NCBI RefSeq assembly: GCF_002304005.1
Contig: NZ_MRCQ01000003.1
Span: forward strand, 1-64,000
From: Flavobacterium sp. ACN6
GTDB lineage: Bacteria; Bacteroidota; Bacteroidia; Flavobacteriales; Flavobacteriaceae
DNA length: 64,000 nt
Reading direction: 5' to 3'
Under the pieces are notes generated by a model, which made no database searches, was not told the origin of the DNA, and saw only the letters and a program-made list of their open reading frames with translations. Within the stretch, counting starts at the first letter, position 1, and each line of letters begins with the position of its first letter. A program made the position numbers and the translations under genes. Of the stretch, positions 9,181-18,132 are shown piece after piece.

Positions 9181-9849
9181 ATGTTTAAAAAAGTTTTGGT
9201 TGCCGAAGATTTAGACAGTATCAGTATTGCTGTGATCCAAGTTCTTGAAGAGCTTAACATCCCAGTGATTGATCATGTAAAATATTGTGATGAAGGTTTA
9301 CTCAAAGTAAAAAAAGCGCTGTTTGAAAAAGAACCCTATGATTTATTAATTACTGATTTATCTTTTAAACTGGATCACAGAAAAGCAAACTTAACTTGTG
9401 GAGATGAATTAATTGAAGCCGTAAACACTGTTCAGCCTGCAATAAAAAAAATTGTTTTTTCGATAGAAGATAAAAGCTATAGAATTAAAACTCTTTTTAA
9501 TGAATTGGGTATTAATGCATATGTTTCTAAAGGAAGAAACAGCATTACAGAATTAAAAAATGCTATTGAAAGCACGTATAAAAACGAGGAAAAAGTACTT
9601 TCATCTGATTTGTCTTTCAGTTTTAATGATAAGGCTTTAATTGAAATCGAATCGTATGATATTTCTATTTTAAAACTTCTGTCGCAGGGGTATATTTTAG
9701 AGAGCATTTCAAAAGAATTTAAAGATCTGTCTATCACTCCAAACGGAACGAGCAGTATTGAGAAAAGAATAAATAAATTAAAAATATATTTTAAAGCTAA
9801 TAATAATGTCCATTTAATTGCTATCGCGAAAGATTTTGGCCTAGTTTAA
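9181..9849 (+). CDS. Response regulator with receiver and atypical HTH output domain
   Basis: 222 residues. The receiver domain has the acidic pair (AED, residues 8-10), a phosphoacceptor aspartate in LLITDLSF (Asp59) and the conserved lysine in YVSKGR (Lys117). The C-terminal 80 residues (ISILKLLSQGY...SSIEKRINKLKIYFKANN) resemble a LuxR/GerE helix-turn-helix with an insertion before the recognition helix. It starts 11 bases after the degenerate kinase, so the three genes form one operon. It is the likely target of the first kinase. Confidence 0.85.
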   Translation: MFKKVLVAEDLDSISIAVIQVLEELNIPVIDHVKYCDEGLLKVKKALFEKEPYDLLITDLSFKLDHRKANLTCGDELIEAVNTVQPAIKKIVFSIEDKSYRIKTLFNELGINAYVSKGRNSITELKNAIESTYKNEEKVLSSDLSFSFNDKALIEIESYDISILKLLSQGYILESISKEFKDLSITPNGTSSIEKRINKLKIYFKANNNVHLIAIAKDFGLV

Positions 9850-9987
9850 TTTAATGGCTTTACGGAATCCCGTAAGGATTGCATGTTTGATAGTTTTAAA
9901 TTTGTAAAACCTATTAACCAAATGAGACCAAAAAATAAAGCAATTTTTGTATTTACAAAAATTAACACAATCCAAAATAAAATTATT

Positions 9988-10155
9988 ATGAAAACAATGT
10001 TTCTTTGTCTTTTTTTATCGATAAGCTTTGCTTTTGTTTCTGAAAAAACAGGCTGGCTGGAAATTGATTGGAAAATAATTTTTATTCCAGCACTATTAGT
10101 TTTACAAATTATAATTATTGGTACTGCCTTAAAAAACAGATATAAAAAGCACTAA
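9988..10155 (+). CDS. Small membrane protein, 55 residues
   Basis: I do not recognise a family. The product has two hydrophobic segments (MFLCLFLSISFAFV and IIFIPALLVLQIIIIGTAL) and a basic tail (KNRYKKH), so a small inner-membrane protein is likely. The frame is also open from ATG codons at 9883 and 9922. A TAAATTTG box at 9897-9904 lies after the 9883 ATG and argues against that start. 9988 gives the cleanest N-terminus, and 9922 (77 residues) is the alternative. Confidence 0.5.
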   Translation: MKTMFLCLFLSISFAFVSEKTGWLEIDWKIIFIPALLVLQIIIIGTALKNRYKKH

Positions 10156-10196
10156 AAATTCAAGAAAGGCCTGAAACGAATAATATAGGAAATAAC

Positions 10197-10204
10197 TATA
10201 TTTG
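10197..10204 (+). promoter_or_regulatory. -7 element of the secreted nuclease-fold gene
   Basis: TATATTTG lies 19 bases before the ATG at 10224. No clear TTG is seen at the expected distance upstream, so the promoter is supported by one element only. Confidence 0.5.
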
Positions 10205-10223
10205 ACTTCATTTTTAATTTTAC

Positions 10224-11027
10224 ATGAAAAACGTTCTCAGCCCTCTCCTACTATTATTTACACTTTTATCATTTGCACAAACCAAAGTTTTATCTTGGAA
10301 TATAGAGAACTTTGGAAAATCAAAATCTGCTGTTGAGTTAAATTATATTGCTAAAAAAATTACTGCTTACGATATAATTGCCATTCAAGAAGTAGTTGCT
10401 GGAAACGGCGGCGCTCAGTCTGTTGCTAAATTAGTAGACTTGCTTAATGAAAAAGGGGCAAAATGGGACTACAGCATCAGCGATCCCACATCGAGCAGCA
10501 GTTATAAAACGGAACGATATGCTTTTATTTGGAAGACAAATAAAGTCAAATTGAAAAATAAGCCGTGGCTTGAGAAAAAATATAACTTAGAAATTGATCG
10601 CGAACCTTATTTTGGTACTTTCGAAATCAATAAAAAAACGATAACTCTAGTTAATTTTCATGCTATTACCAAAAAGAAACAGCCTGAAACCGAAATCAAA
10701 TATTTTAAATTTCTACCAAACGAATATCCAAGTCTAAATTTGATTTTTTTAGGAGACTTCAATTGCCCAGAGAAACATTCTGTTTTTAATCCATTAAAAG
10801 GAATGGGATATGCTTCTGTTTTAAAAAATCAAAAAACTACCCTAAAACAAAAGTGTAAAAATAATATTTGTCTTGCCTCTGAGTTTGACAATATATTTTA
10901 CAAAACTTCTACTTTAAAAATCATTAATTCTGGGGTTATTAAATTTTATGAAGATTTTGATTCTCTTCAAAGTGCCAGAAAAGTTTCTGATCATATTCCG
11001 ATTTGGTTTGAATTCTCTTTAAACTAG
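10224..11027 (+). CDS. Secreted endonuclease/exonuclease/phosphatase (DNase I-fold) protein
   Basis: 267 residues with a cleavable signal peptide (LLFTLLSFAQ) and the motifs of the EEP superfamily: SWNIENFG (metal-binding Asn), IIAIQEV (catalytic Glu), VNFHAI, LGDFNCP (Asp/Asn) and a C-terminal SDHIPIWFEF (catalytic His). The fold cleaves phosphodiesters of nucleic acids, sphingolipids or inositol phosphates. The short length and lack of extra domains fit a secreted nuclease best. Its stop codon overlaps the end of the convergent gene at 11024 by four bases. Confidence 0.85.
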   Translation: MKNVLSPLLLLFTLLSFAQTKVLSWNIENFGKSKSAVELNYIAKKITAYDIIAIQEVVAGNGGAQSVAKLVDLLNEKGAKWDYSISDPTSSSSYKTERYAFIWKTNKVKLKNKPWLEKKYNLEIDREPYFGTFEINKKTITLVNFHAITKKKQPETEIKYFKFLPNEYPSLNLIFLGDFNCPEKHSVFNPLKGMGYASVLKNQKTTLKQKCKNNICLASEFDNIFYKTSTLKIINSGVIKFYEDFDSLQSARKVSDHIPIWFEFSLN

Positions 11028-12283
11028 GTTTTGAGTTTCTTTTTTCGAGCAGCAGGAAACAATACATTATTCAGAATCAATCTGTAACCTGGAGAATTAG
11101 GATGCAGATCTAAAACAGTTGGCGGATCTCCAACCTGATGCTGAAAATCTTCTGGATCATGTCCTCCAAAAAAGGTAAACATTCCTTTTCCTTTTTCACC
11201 ATGAATATATCTTGACTCGCCATTTAGTTCACAAGTTCCCATAATTAATACGTTCGATTTTATCAGTGAAGTATCAAATGAAGTTGTCTGTCCCATAAAA
11301 CCTTTTACCAATTGTGTATGATTTTGGCAGAGCATACTTGGAATTGGATCCCATTTTGCAGAGAATTCCATTAAAGAAAAATAATCTTTATCCATCATAA
11401 TACGTCTTTTCGTCGTCATATCGATATCTGAAAATTCGTAGACCTCAGGTTTTCTTTCCAAAGTAAAGTTTTTAAAAGCAAAAGAATTAGTATAATTTAA
11501 TTTCGATTGGTAATTTGATTCGCTAGGATCACCGTCAAACATAGTCTCGCAGATATCAACTCCATCTGCAGCAAGAGCAATATCAAAGCTATCCGTTGCA
11601 GAACACATGGCAAACATAAATCCGCCGCCAACAACAAAATCTCTAATTTTCTTGGCTACAGCTCCCTTTTCCTGAGATACTTTTTCATATCCTAATTTTG
11701 TGGCTAATGCTTCGGCATCCTTTTTTTGATCAATATACCAAGGCGTATTTTTATATGCTGCATAAAATTTTCCGTACTGGCCGGTAAAATCTTCATGGTG
11801 AAGATGAAGCCAATCGTATAATAAAAGCTGATCACTTAAAACCTCTTCATCATATATTGGTGTAAACGGAATTTCGGCATAAGTCAAAACTAGTGTTACG
11901 GCATCGTCCCAAGGTTGTTTTCCCTTTGGCGTGTATACCGCAATTTTTGGTGCTTTTTCCAAAATTACTGATTCCATATTTTGAGAAGGACTTGAAATTT
12001 CGTTTAAAATCGAAGCTTGTTCACTGTCTGAAATAACTTCAAAACTAACTCCTCTAATTTTACATTCCTTTCTTATTTCCTCGGCATCCGGCAGCAGGAA
12101 AGATCCGCCGCGATAATTTAAAAGCCAGCTTGCTTTATAATCTCTGCTTAAACACCAATATGTTATGCCGTAAGCTTTTAAATGATTTTGCTGCGTGGAT
12201 TCGTCCATCGGAAGTAAGATAAACGATGCTCGAGCATTAAATGTAATTAATAGTATAAAAATGTAGAATAAACTTCTATGCAT
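11024..12283 (-). CDS. Exported protein with class I glutamine-amidotransferase-like region
   Basis: 419 residues with an N-terminal signal peptide (FYIFILLITFNARA). The middle has a beta-strand and nucleophile-elbow-like segment, FVVGGGFMFAMCSATDS, similar to type 1 glutamine amidotransferase folds. From memory, relatives in Flavobacteria are often labelled asparagine synthetase B. I see no synthetase domain here, so I consider that label doubtful. It is conserved-looking and single-copy in this window. No neighbour gives a clear functional clue, and the real activity is unknown. Confidence 0.55.
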   Translation of the reverse strand: MHRSLFYIFILLITFNARASFILLPMDESTQQNHLKAYGITYWCLSRDYKASWLLNYRGGSFLLPDAEEIRKECKIRGVSFEVISDSEQASILNEISSPSQNMESVILEKAPKIAVYTPKGKQPWDDAVTLVLTYAEIPFTPIYDEEVLSDQLLLYDWLHLHHEDFTGQYGKFYAAYKNTPWYIDQKKDAEALATKLGYEKVSQEKGAVAKKIRDFVVGGGFMFAMCSATDSFDIALAADGVDICETMFDGDPSESNYQSKLNYTNSFAFKNFTLERKPEVYEFSDIDMTTKRRIMMDKDYFSLMEFSAKWDPIPSMLCQNHTQLVKGFMGQTTSFDTSLIKSNVLIMGTCELNGESRYIHGEKGKGMFTFFGGHDPEDFQHQVGDPPTVLDLHPNSPGYRLILNNVLFPAARKKKLKT

Positions 12284-12370
12284 CCGAAAATTATTTTAGT
12301 AAAGATATAAAGGAAGAGCCAAAAAAAAGAATGCTTAGAATCTTTTATAACTTAATAGAATGTTAAATGT

Positions 12371-12417
12371 AAAAACAGGGGTAAATACCTGATTTACAAT
12401 ATTGAAAAAAACAGGTA
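12371..12417. promoter_or_regulatory. Pair of GTAAAAACA-type pseudo-palindromes
   Basis: CAGGGGTAAATACCTG (12376-12391) and CAGGTAAAAACACCT (12402-12416) are two related pseudo-palindromes just upstream of the -7 element at 12450. Read on the minus strand, the first contains TACCCCT, a match to the NarL-type heptamer consensus TACYYMT. The nearby NarL-family regulator (12636) is a candidate binder, which is an inference. Confidence 0.35.
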
Positions 12418-12449
12418 AAAACACCTATAGTATGGCAGAATATTCTATA

Positions 12450-12457
12450 TACATTTG
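12450..12457 (+). promoter_or_regulatory. -7 element before the 48-residue membrane protein
   Basis: TACATTTG matches the TAnnTTTG consensus and lies 26 bases before the ATG at 12484. No TTG is seen about 20 bases upstream, where the pseudo-palindromes lie, so activation by a regulator is plausible. Confidence 0.5.
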
Positions 12458-12483
12458 CTATCCCAGGTCATAAAACTAATCAA

Positions 12484-12630
12484 ATGTATAAAAAAACAAC
12501 CGCCATGAAGTTTAATGATAGTAATAATCAAGAAAAGGGTATGAATATAATTCAAAAAATAGGTTTATGCGTTTTAGTGCTCACAATCATCTTATATTAT
12601 GTTTTGTCAATTCAATTTTTGACAGCATAA
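12484..12630 (+). CDS. Small single-span membrane protein, 48 residues
   Basis: Too short for most gene callers. The frame runs from ATG 12484 to TAA 12628-12630. It has a polar N-terminal half and a hydrophobic C-terminal span (IGLCVLVLTIILYYVLSI). It has its own -7 element and two pseudo-palindromes upstream. It ends five bases from the stop of the convergent NarL-type regulator gene. No family is recognised. A membrane stress or signalling peptide controlled by the adjacent two-component system is possible. Confidence 0.5.
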   Translation: MYKKTTAMKFNDSNNQEKGMNIIQKIGLCVLVLTIILYYVLSIQFLTA

Positions 12631-12635
12631 TTATA

Positions 12636-13301
12636 TTAGATTGTTAAAACCGCTAGATCATTTTGAATCGCATACACAACCAAGCCAGCAATGTTTCGTG
12701 ATTCTGTTTTAAGGAGCAGATTATTTCGGTGTCCTTCTATAGTTCTCGGACTTAAAAAAAGATGGTCTGCAATTTCCGCAGTTGTTTTCTGCTGGCAGAT
12801 CAGCTGCAGTATTTCGACCTCGCGAGGCGAAAGAAAATTAGTTTCTAAACCGCCTTTTGAATTTTTAGGAGAAACTATTGTGTCCTGAATTGTTTTTAAA
12901 ACACTTTCGTTGTAATAAAATCCTTTTGAAGCTACTTCATTGATAGTGAGAATAAGATCTTTTGGAGTAGTATTTTTTATTAAGTAAGCAACGGCACCTA
13001 CCTGAATCATATTGGCTATAAATGATTTTGTATCATAACTAGTCAAAGCTATTATCTTAATATCAGGATATGATTTTCTAATAATTTTTGTGGCTTCAAC
13101 ACCGTTTAATACCGGCATTTTTAAATCCATTATAATGATGTCGGGTTTTACTTCGTTTTTTTCTAACAGAGAAATAAGTTCATCTCCGTTTGAAGCTTCA
13201 AAAATGATGTCAATATTTTCTTCTCTTTGTAGTAAAAAAGAAATTCCTTTTCGAAACAAAATTTCATCATCTACTAAGGCGATTTTAATAGCAGCATTCA
13301 T
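12636..13301 (-). CDS. NarL/LuxR-family response regulator
   Basis: 221 residues. The receiver domain has ALVDDE (Asp11, Asp12), phosphoacceptor Asp59 in IIMDLKMP, the conserved Thr in IALTSYD and Lys in YLIKN. The C-terminal LuxR-type helix-turn-helix is complete (LSPREVEILQLICQQKTTAEIADHL and LSPRTIEGHRNNL). It lies 117 bases downstream of a HisKA_3 kinase on the same strand, which should be its cognate sensor. Confidence 0.93.
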   Translation of the reverse strand: MNAAIKIALVDDEILFRKGISFLLQREENIDIIFEASNGDELISLLEKNEVKPDIIIMDLKMPVLNGVEATKIIRKSYPDIKIIALTSYDTKSFIANMIQVGAVAYLIKNTTPKDLILTINEVASKGFYYNESVLKTIQDTIVSPKNSKGGLETNFLSPREVEILQLICQQKTTAEIADHLFLSPRTIEGHRNNLLLKTESRNIAGLVVYAIQNDLAVLTI

Positions 13302-13418
13302 CTTACTTTGATTTTGGTCGTTTGGTTTGGTGTGCCGAATTTACGAAATATGATTTAGAAAAAGCTTAAATCACCTTATTTTATTGACTAAAAACCTTAC
13401 TTTAGTGTAAATTTTAAA

Positions 13419-14210
13419 TTAAAAAGTAAAATTCACTACAATTCCGTTATTTATTTCAGATGTAATATTTATAGTTCCTTCTAAAAACGATATACGGCTG
13501 TCAATATTTTTCATTCCCAAGCCTTTTTGATTTTCATCATTCGAGCTATCAAAACCAATTCCATTATCTTCATAATCGCAAATATTAACCCCATCTTTAT
13601 TAGCAAAGGAGATCCATAATTCAGTTGCTTTTCCATGTCGAAGCGAATTATTCATAAGCTCTTGTAAAATTCTAAAAACATGTAAATGTCGATCGATATC
13701 ATTATCGTCAAAATCGATCTCGTTTTTATAATGTGTTTTTACAGATTTACTACTTTCAAATTCTTCGCATAATTCTTCTATCCCAGCGTTTAAACCAAAT
13801 TTCTCAAAAACTGGCGGCAATAAATTATGGGCAATTTTTCTAGAGTTATCTAATGCTTTAGTCGTTAGATTGATGATGTTTTCTGTTATTTCAGCAGTTT
13901 CTGCTTCAGTAAGGTTTGGAGCTGTCAGTAAATGACTATTCAAAGAAACAATATTTAATTTTGAACTAATATCATCATGAAGATCCTGTGCAATTCTTTT
14001 TCGTTCTTCTTCTTGTGTAATAATTATGGCATGTAACTGCTCCTTTTGATATTGAAGTATCAAATCTTTTTTCTCTAACTCCTTTTGAATAATTTTTTTT
14101 CTAGAAAAGTAAAAAAACACGATTAAAACTACTGCAACAATCATGAAGAAAAGAGAGGTGTATAAAATAATCGCAACAATTTCTTTTTCTGGAAGTGAAT
14201 TTACTTTCAT
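13419..14210 (-). CDS. Sensor histidine kinase, HisKA_3 (NarX/DesK-like) type
   Basis: 263 residues. One N-terminal membrane span (about 11-36) is followed by a coiled coil, the phosphoacceptor motif EEERKRIAQDLHDD (His78), a dimerisation helix pair and a HATPase domain with N box LQELMNNSLRHG, G1 box YEDNGIGF and G2 box GLGMKNI. All catalytic elements look intact. There is almost no extracellular domain, so input may come through the membrane or through the adjacent 215-residue membrane protein, whose gene ends four bases upstream. Confidence 0.92.
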   Translation of the reverse strand: MKVNSLPEKEIVAIILYTSLFFMIVAVVLIVFFYFSRKKIIQKELEKKDLILQYQKEQLHAIIITQEEERKRIAQDLHDDISSKLNIVSLNSHLLTAPNLTEAETAEITENIINLTTKALDNSRKIAHNLLPPVFEKFGLNAGIEELCEEFESSKSVKTHYKNEIDFDDNDIDRHLHVFRILQELMNNSLRHGKATELWISFANKDGVNICDYEDNGIGFDSSNDENQKGLGMKNIDSRISFLEGTINITSEINNGIVVNFTF

Positions 14211-14214
14211 AACT

Positions 14215-14862
14215 TTAAGATAATTCTAATTTATCTTTCTTTTTTTTAGGTGCAAAACTAAATTTCCATTCATATAAAATGATAGAATAATACAAAACAA
14301 GTAATACTGCATTAAGCTCCCAGCTCAAGAATTTAAACTCCTTACTCAAATTATGGGTTAAATTACCAATTAGAAATAATACCGTACTAGTAAGTAAATA
14401 GAACACAACCCCAATATTGAAGTAATAATATTTTCTAGTTTCTGTAAGCATATTGTAAAAATGAATCAGGGCAAAGACTACAATTAAAACAGAAGTCAAC
14501 GTTATCTCAAACAAATTGAAACGTAAAAACTGATTCCAATCCATCACAAATTGAACTCCTAATATTACCAGCGCAGCAATCAGGCTTATTTTTACAAAGT
14601 TTTTTTGGCTTTTTAAAGTGAATAATGAATTATAAAACAGTCCTAGCAATATCATTTGACCTATGATAAAAATATTGACGAGAAATAAATTATTCAATCG
14701 AAAATGATACATTACTTCCATTGAAAATTGCAATACACAACAAAAGGCAAGATAACTTACAAAAAAAACACTAGCTTTTTTCTCTCGAAAAAAGCTATAT
14801 GTATATAATATAAAGTCTGCCAATAAAATGCAGTAAGTCAAATATATAATTAAATCAAACAT
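14215..14862 (-). CDS. Multi-span membrane protein, possible kinase input subunit
   Basis: 215 residues with about seven hydrophobic segments and a basic lysine-rich C-terminus (FAPKKKKDKLELS). The pattern resembles the 7TM sensor modules that Bacteroidota fuse to histidine kinases. Here it would be a separate gene directly upstream of a kinase that lacks such a module. The family is not certain. Position and spacing (four bases to the kinase gene, two to the gene before) argue for one operon. Confidence 0.55.
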   Translation of the reverse strand: MFDLIIYLTYCILLADFILYTYSFFREKKASVFFVSYLAFCCVLQFSMEVMYHFRLNNLFLVNIFIIGQMILLGLFYNSLFTLKSQKNFVKISLIAALVILGVQFVMDWNQFLRFNLFEITLTSVLIVVFALIHFYNMLTETRKYYYFNIGVVFYLLTSTVLFLIGNLTHNLSKEFKFLSWELNAVLLVLYYSIILYEWKFSFAPKKKKDKLELS

Positions 14863-14864
14863 TG

Positions 14865-15245
14865 TTATGGATTTAATGGGCTATCAGGATCTCCATAAGG
14901 AGGAACAGGGCGTGCGCCATCGTAAACAATAGGTGCGCCTCCTAAGCCGCCTTCGCTGCCTTCACTCTTGAAAACGTCAACATAGATTTCCTTTTCAGAA
15001 TCCCATTTTGCCCCTACAAATATTAAAGTTTGCTCTCCGGCTTTGTTGATCCCTTTGTAAGCACGAACTGCTTCAATATCTTGATCCATTACTAATTTTA
15101 AGGTTTCCAAAGGAATTAAGTAACCGTCTACTTTTTTTCTTCTTCTTCCCTCTTCCGTTGCAGCGTCTTTACGATATTTGTCTGCCCATTCTATACCTTC
15201 GGTCAATGGTATTTCAACACTTCCAAGATTTAATTTTTCATTCAT
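14865..15245 (-). CDS. Hypothetical cytoplasmic protein, 126 residues
   Basis: No family is recognised. The protein is soluble and charged, begins MNEKLNLGSVEIPL, and has a proline- and glycine-rich C-terminus (GGLGGAPIVYDGARPVPPYGD). There is no signal peptide. It is the first gene of an apparent four-gene minus-strand operon with the 7TM-like protein, the kinase and the NarL-type regulator, so it may belong to that signalling unit. Confidence 0.55.
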   Translation of the reverse strand: MNEKLNLGSVEIPLTEGIEWADKYRKDAATEEGRRRKKVDGYLIPLETLKLVMDQDIEAVRAYKGINKAGEQTLIFVGAKWDSEKEIYVDVFKSEGSEGGLGGAPIVYDGARPVPPYGDPDSPLNP

Positions 15246-15345
15246 AATTTAAATTTGTTATTGGTTAATAATTTAAAAAAATTAATAGTTTACAATTGGT
15301 TTGGCTAAACTACTGATTTTAATTAAAAAAATTAACATCCAAACA

Positions 15346-15375
15346 TAAAAAAAGCCTTAAAAATAAGGCTTTTAT
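15346..15375 (-). terminator. Terminator of dnaB
   Basis: On the minus strand AAAAGCCTTA and TAAGGCTTTT form a hairpin followed by T residues, just after the dnaB stop codon. Confidence 0.8.
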
Positions 15376-15381
15376 GATTTA

Positions 15382-16926
15382 TTAAAATGGAACATCGCTG
15401 TCGTCATCGTCGTCATTCAAATTACTTCCAAAAGCTTCATTTGCAGAAGGAAGATTATTAGTAATAAACGGATTATCGTCATGATTCATTTTTGACGGCA
15501 AATCATCATAACCGCCCGTAAATTCATCTAGATTATCAAATTTTCCTAAGTGTCCTAAAAATTTCAAACGAATATTTTCAATACCACCATTACGGTGTTT
15601 TGCAATCATAATTTCAGCCTGTCCAGCAGTTGGCGAAGCCTCTTCATCATCCCATTCCTCAATTTTGTAATATTCTGGACGATATAAAAACGAAACGATA
15701 TCGGCATCCTGCTCAATTGCTCCAGATTCACGAAGATCCGATAGTAAAGGTCGTTTACTAGAACCACGCGTTTCTACAGCACGCGACAACTGAGAAAGTG
15801 CAATAACCGGAACGTTAAGCTCTTTTGCCAAAGCTTTTAAGTTTCGGGAAATTGTTGAAATTTCCTGCTCACGATTTCCTCCTCCTTTATTATTTCCTCC
15901 CGCAGTCATCAACTGCAAATAATCTATAATGATAATTTTAATACCATGCTGCGACGCTAAACGACGGCATTTTGCTCTTAAATCGAAAATAGAAAGTGAA
16001 GGTGTATCATCAATAAATAAAGGCGCTTTCTCTAAATCTTTTACTTTAGTACTTAGCATTGTCCATTCATGAGCCTCTAATTTACCTGTACGCAATTTTT
16101 CTGATGACAATCCTGTTTCAGAAGAAATTAGCCTCGTAATTAACTGAACAGATGCCATCTCTAGAGAGAATAATGCTACTGCATGTCCAAATTGGATCGC
16201 AATATTTCTGGCCATAGAAAGTACAAATGCTGTCTTTCCCATCGCTGGTCTGGCCGCTATAATAATTAAATCACTCGGCTGCCATCCAGAAGTCAGTTTG
16301 TCTAAATTCGTAAAACCAGTTTCTACACCACTTAATCCCTCTTTTTTAGAAATCTCTTCAATTTTCTTTTTAGCTTGTAAAACTAAACTCTGCGCAGTTT
16401 CAGAACTACGCTTGATATTTCCTTGTGTTACTTCGTATAATTTAGATTCGGCTTTATCCAATAAATCAAAAACGTCTGTACTCTCATCATACGATTCTTC
16501 AATAATTTCTGAAGAAATTCTAATCAAACTTCTTTGAATAAATTTTTGAAGAATGATACGAGAGTGAAATTCAATATGCGCAGACGATGCAATTTTCTGC
16601 GTAAGCTGAATCAGATAAAAATCTCCTCCTGCAACATCCAGTTTTCCATTTTTCTTTAATTGAGACGAAACCGTTAAGATATCAATTGGCTGCGTTTCGG
16701 TAAAAAGCTGTAAAATTGCTTCAAAAATATGTTTGTGTGCATCTTTGTAAAAAGCATCGGGCTGCAAAATGTCAATTACATCGTCAACCCCTTTTTTATC
16801 AATCATCATTGCTCCCAATACAGCCTCCTCTAAATCAAGAGCTTGCGGTGGCAATTTTCCTTTTTCTAAGTTGATAATTGTAGTTTTGTCAACCTTTACG
16901 GGGTTTAAGTTTTTGAAATTTTCCAT
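15382..16926 (-). CDS. dnaB: Replicative DNA helicase
   Basis: Hexameric helicase that unwinds DNA ahead of the fork. The length, 514 residues, is typical for Bacteroidota. The N-terminal DnaB domain (LPPQALDLEEAVLGAMMIDKKG) is followed by the RecA-like core with Walker A ARPAMGKTAF, Walker B IIIIDYLQLM, and the arginine-finger region. The C-terminus is an acidic tail (DDDDDSDVPF). No intein is present. A TACTTTCG box on the minus strand near 16935 resembles a -7 element. Confidence 0.97.
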   Translation of the reverse strand: MENFKNLNPVKVDKTTIINLEKGKLPPQALDLEEAVLGAMMIDKKGVDDVIDILQPDAFYKDAHKHIFEAILQLFTETQPIDILTVSSQLKKNGKLDVAGGDFYLIQLTQKIASSAHIEFHSRIILQKFIQRSLIRISSEIIEESYDESTDVFDLLDKAESKLYEVTQGNIKRSSETAQSLVLQAKKKIEEISKKEGLSGVETGFTNLDKLTSGWQPSDLIIIAARPAMGKTAFVLSMARNIAIQFGHAVALFSLEMASVQLITRLISSETGLSSEKLRTGKLEAHEWTMLSTKVKDLEKAPLFIDDTPSLSIFDLRAKCRRLASQHGIKIIIIDYLQLMTAGGNNKGGGNREQEISTISRNLKALAKELNVPVIALSQLSRAVETRGSSKRPLLSDLRESGAIEQDADIVSFLYRPEYYKIEEWDDEEASPTAGQAEIMIAKHRNGGIENIRLKFLGHLGKFDNLDEFTGGYDDLPSKMNHDDNPFITNNLPSANEAFGSNLNDDDDDSDVPF

Positions 16927-17013
16927 ATAGCGAAAGTAGCAAAATTTAAAAAAAATCTGCTATCGAGTTATAACTATTAATTGTTTATAAATTATCCTGA
17001 TTTGTTCATAACC

Positions 17014-17050
17014 AAAAAAAAATCCGAAACGGTAAGGCTTCGGATTTTAA
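17014..17050 (-). terminator. Terminator of accA
   Basis: On the minus strand AAAATCCGAA and TTCGGATTTT form a stem with a ten-base loop, followed by T residues, directly after the accA stop codon. Confidence 0.85.
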
Positions 17051-17066
17051 GTCTCTTTGTATGAAT

Positions 17067-18020
17067 TTACTCTTTATACTCGCCCATATTACTGTATTTG
17101 TCCATTCTTTGGGCAATTAAGTCGGCTGTTGATAAGTCTTTTAATTCATTATATCCTTTAGTGATGTATTCTGCAACCGTTTTAAAAGTTGTTTCACGGT
17201 CGTAGTGCGCTCCTCCTAATGGCTCAGGGATCACATCATCAACTAATTTTTGTTTTTTCATATCAGAAGAAGTCAATTTTAATGCTTCTGCTGCACGTTC
17301 TTTGTATTCCCAGCTTTTCCATAAAATAGAAGAGCAAGATTCTGGAGAAATTACAGAATACCAAGTATTTTCTAACATATATACTTTGTCTCCAACACCA
17401 ATTCCTAAAGCTCCACCTGAAGCACCTTCACCAACAATTATAGTAATAATTGGCACTTGAAGACGAACCATTTCGAAAATATTTCTTGCAATAGCTTCTC
17501 CCTGTCCTCTTTCTTCCGCTTCAAGTCCTGGATATGCACCCGGAGTATCTACTAAAGTCAAAACTGGAATTCCGAATTTCTCTGCCATTTTCATTAAACG
17601 CAAAGCTTTACGGTATCCTTCTGGATTAGCCATACCAAAATTACGGTATTGACGTGTTTTAGTATTAAAACCTTTTTGCTGCCCGATAATCATAAACGAT
17701 TGTCCGTTTACTTTACCAAGACCGCCAACCATAGCTTTATCATCTTTAAAACCTCTGTCTCCGTGAAGTTCTAAAAAAGTATCTCCACAAATTGCTTTAA
17801 TATAATCTAAAGTGTAAGGTCTATTTGGGTGTCTTGACAATTGTACACGCTGCCAAGCAGTAAGGTTTTTATATATTTCTTTTTTAGTCTCTACTAATTT
17901 TTTGTTGATTTCCTTGCAAGTCGGCGTTACATCAACGTCAGATTCTTTTCCAATAATAACGCACTTTTCTAACTGTTCTTCAAGTTCTTTAATTGGAAGC
18001 TCAAAATCTAAATATTCCAT
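17067..18020 (-). CDS. accA: Acetyl-CoA carboxylase carboxyltransferase subunit alpha
   Basis: Transfers the carboxyl group from biotin to acetyl-CoA, the first committed step of fatty acid synthesis; acts with AccD. The 317-residue length is typical. The carboxyltransferase core contains [43 protein letters not shown] and [14 protein letters not shown], all diagnostic. accD is not in the window. A perfect -7 element lies upstream at 18053-18060. Confidence 0.97.
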   Translation of the reverse strand: MEYLDFELPIKELEEQLEKCVIIGKESDVDVTPTCKEINKKLVETKKEIYKNLTAWQRVQLSRHPNRPYTLDYIKAICGDTFLELHGDRGFKDDKAMVGGLGKVNGQSFMIIGQQKGFNTKTRQYRNFGMANPEGYRKALRLMKMAEKFGIPVLTLVDTPGAYPGLEAEERGQGEAIARNIFEMVRLQVPIITIIVGEGASGGALGIGVGDKVYMLENTWYSVISPESCSSILWKSWEYKERAAEALKLTSSDMKKQKLVDDVIPEPLGGAHYDRETTFKTVAEYITKGYNELKDLSTADLIAQRMDKYSNMGEYKE

Positions 18021-18052
18021 GGATTTTTGAATTTTGTTTGTAAATCGAACCG

Positions 18053-18060
18053 CAAATATA
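18053..18060 (-). promoter_or_regulatory. -7 element of accA
   Basis: TATATTTG on the minus strand, 32 bases before the accA ATG. A clear TTG is not seen at the expected upstream distance. Confidence 0.55.
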
Positions 18061-18132
18061 AAAATATTATATCATTGGCGAAGTTAATTGTTATTTAAAG
18101 TATAAAAATGCAATTTAAAAATAAGTAAACTA

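Noticed and set aside
11024..12283. Annotation of the gene as asparagine synthetase B
   Set aside because: No synthetase or N-terminal glutaminase domain is visible, and the protein has a signal peptide.
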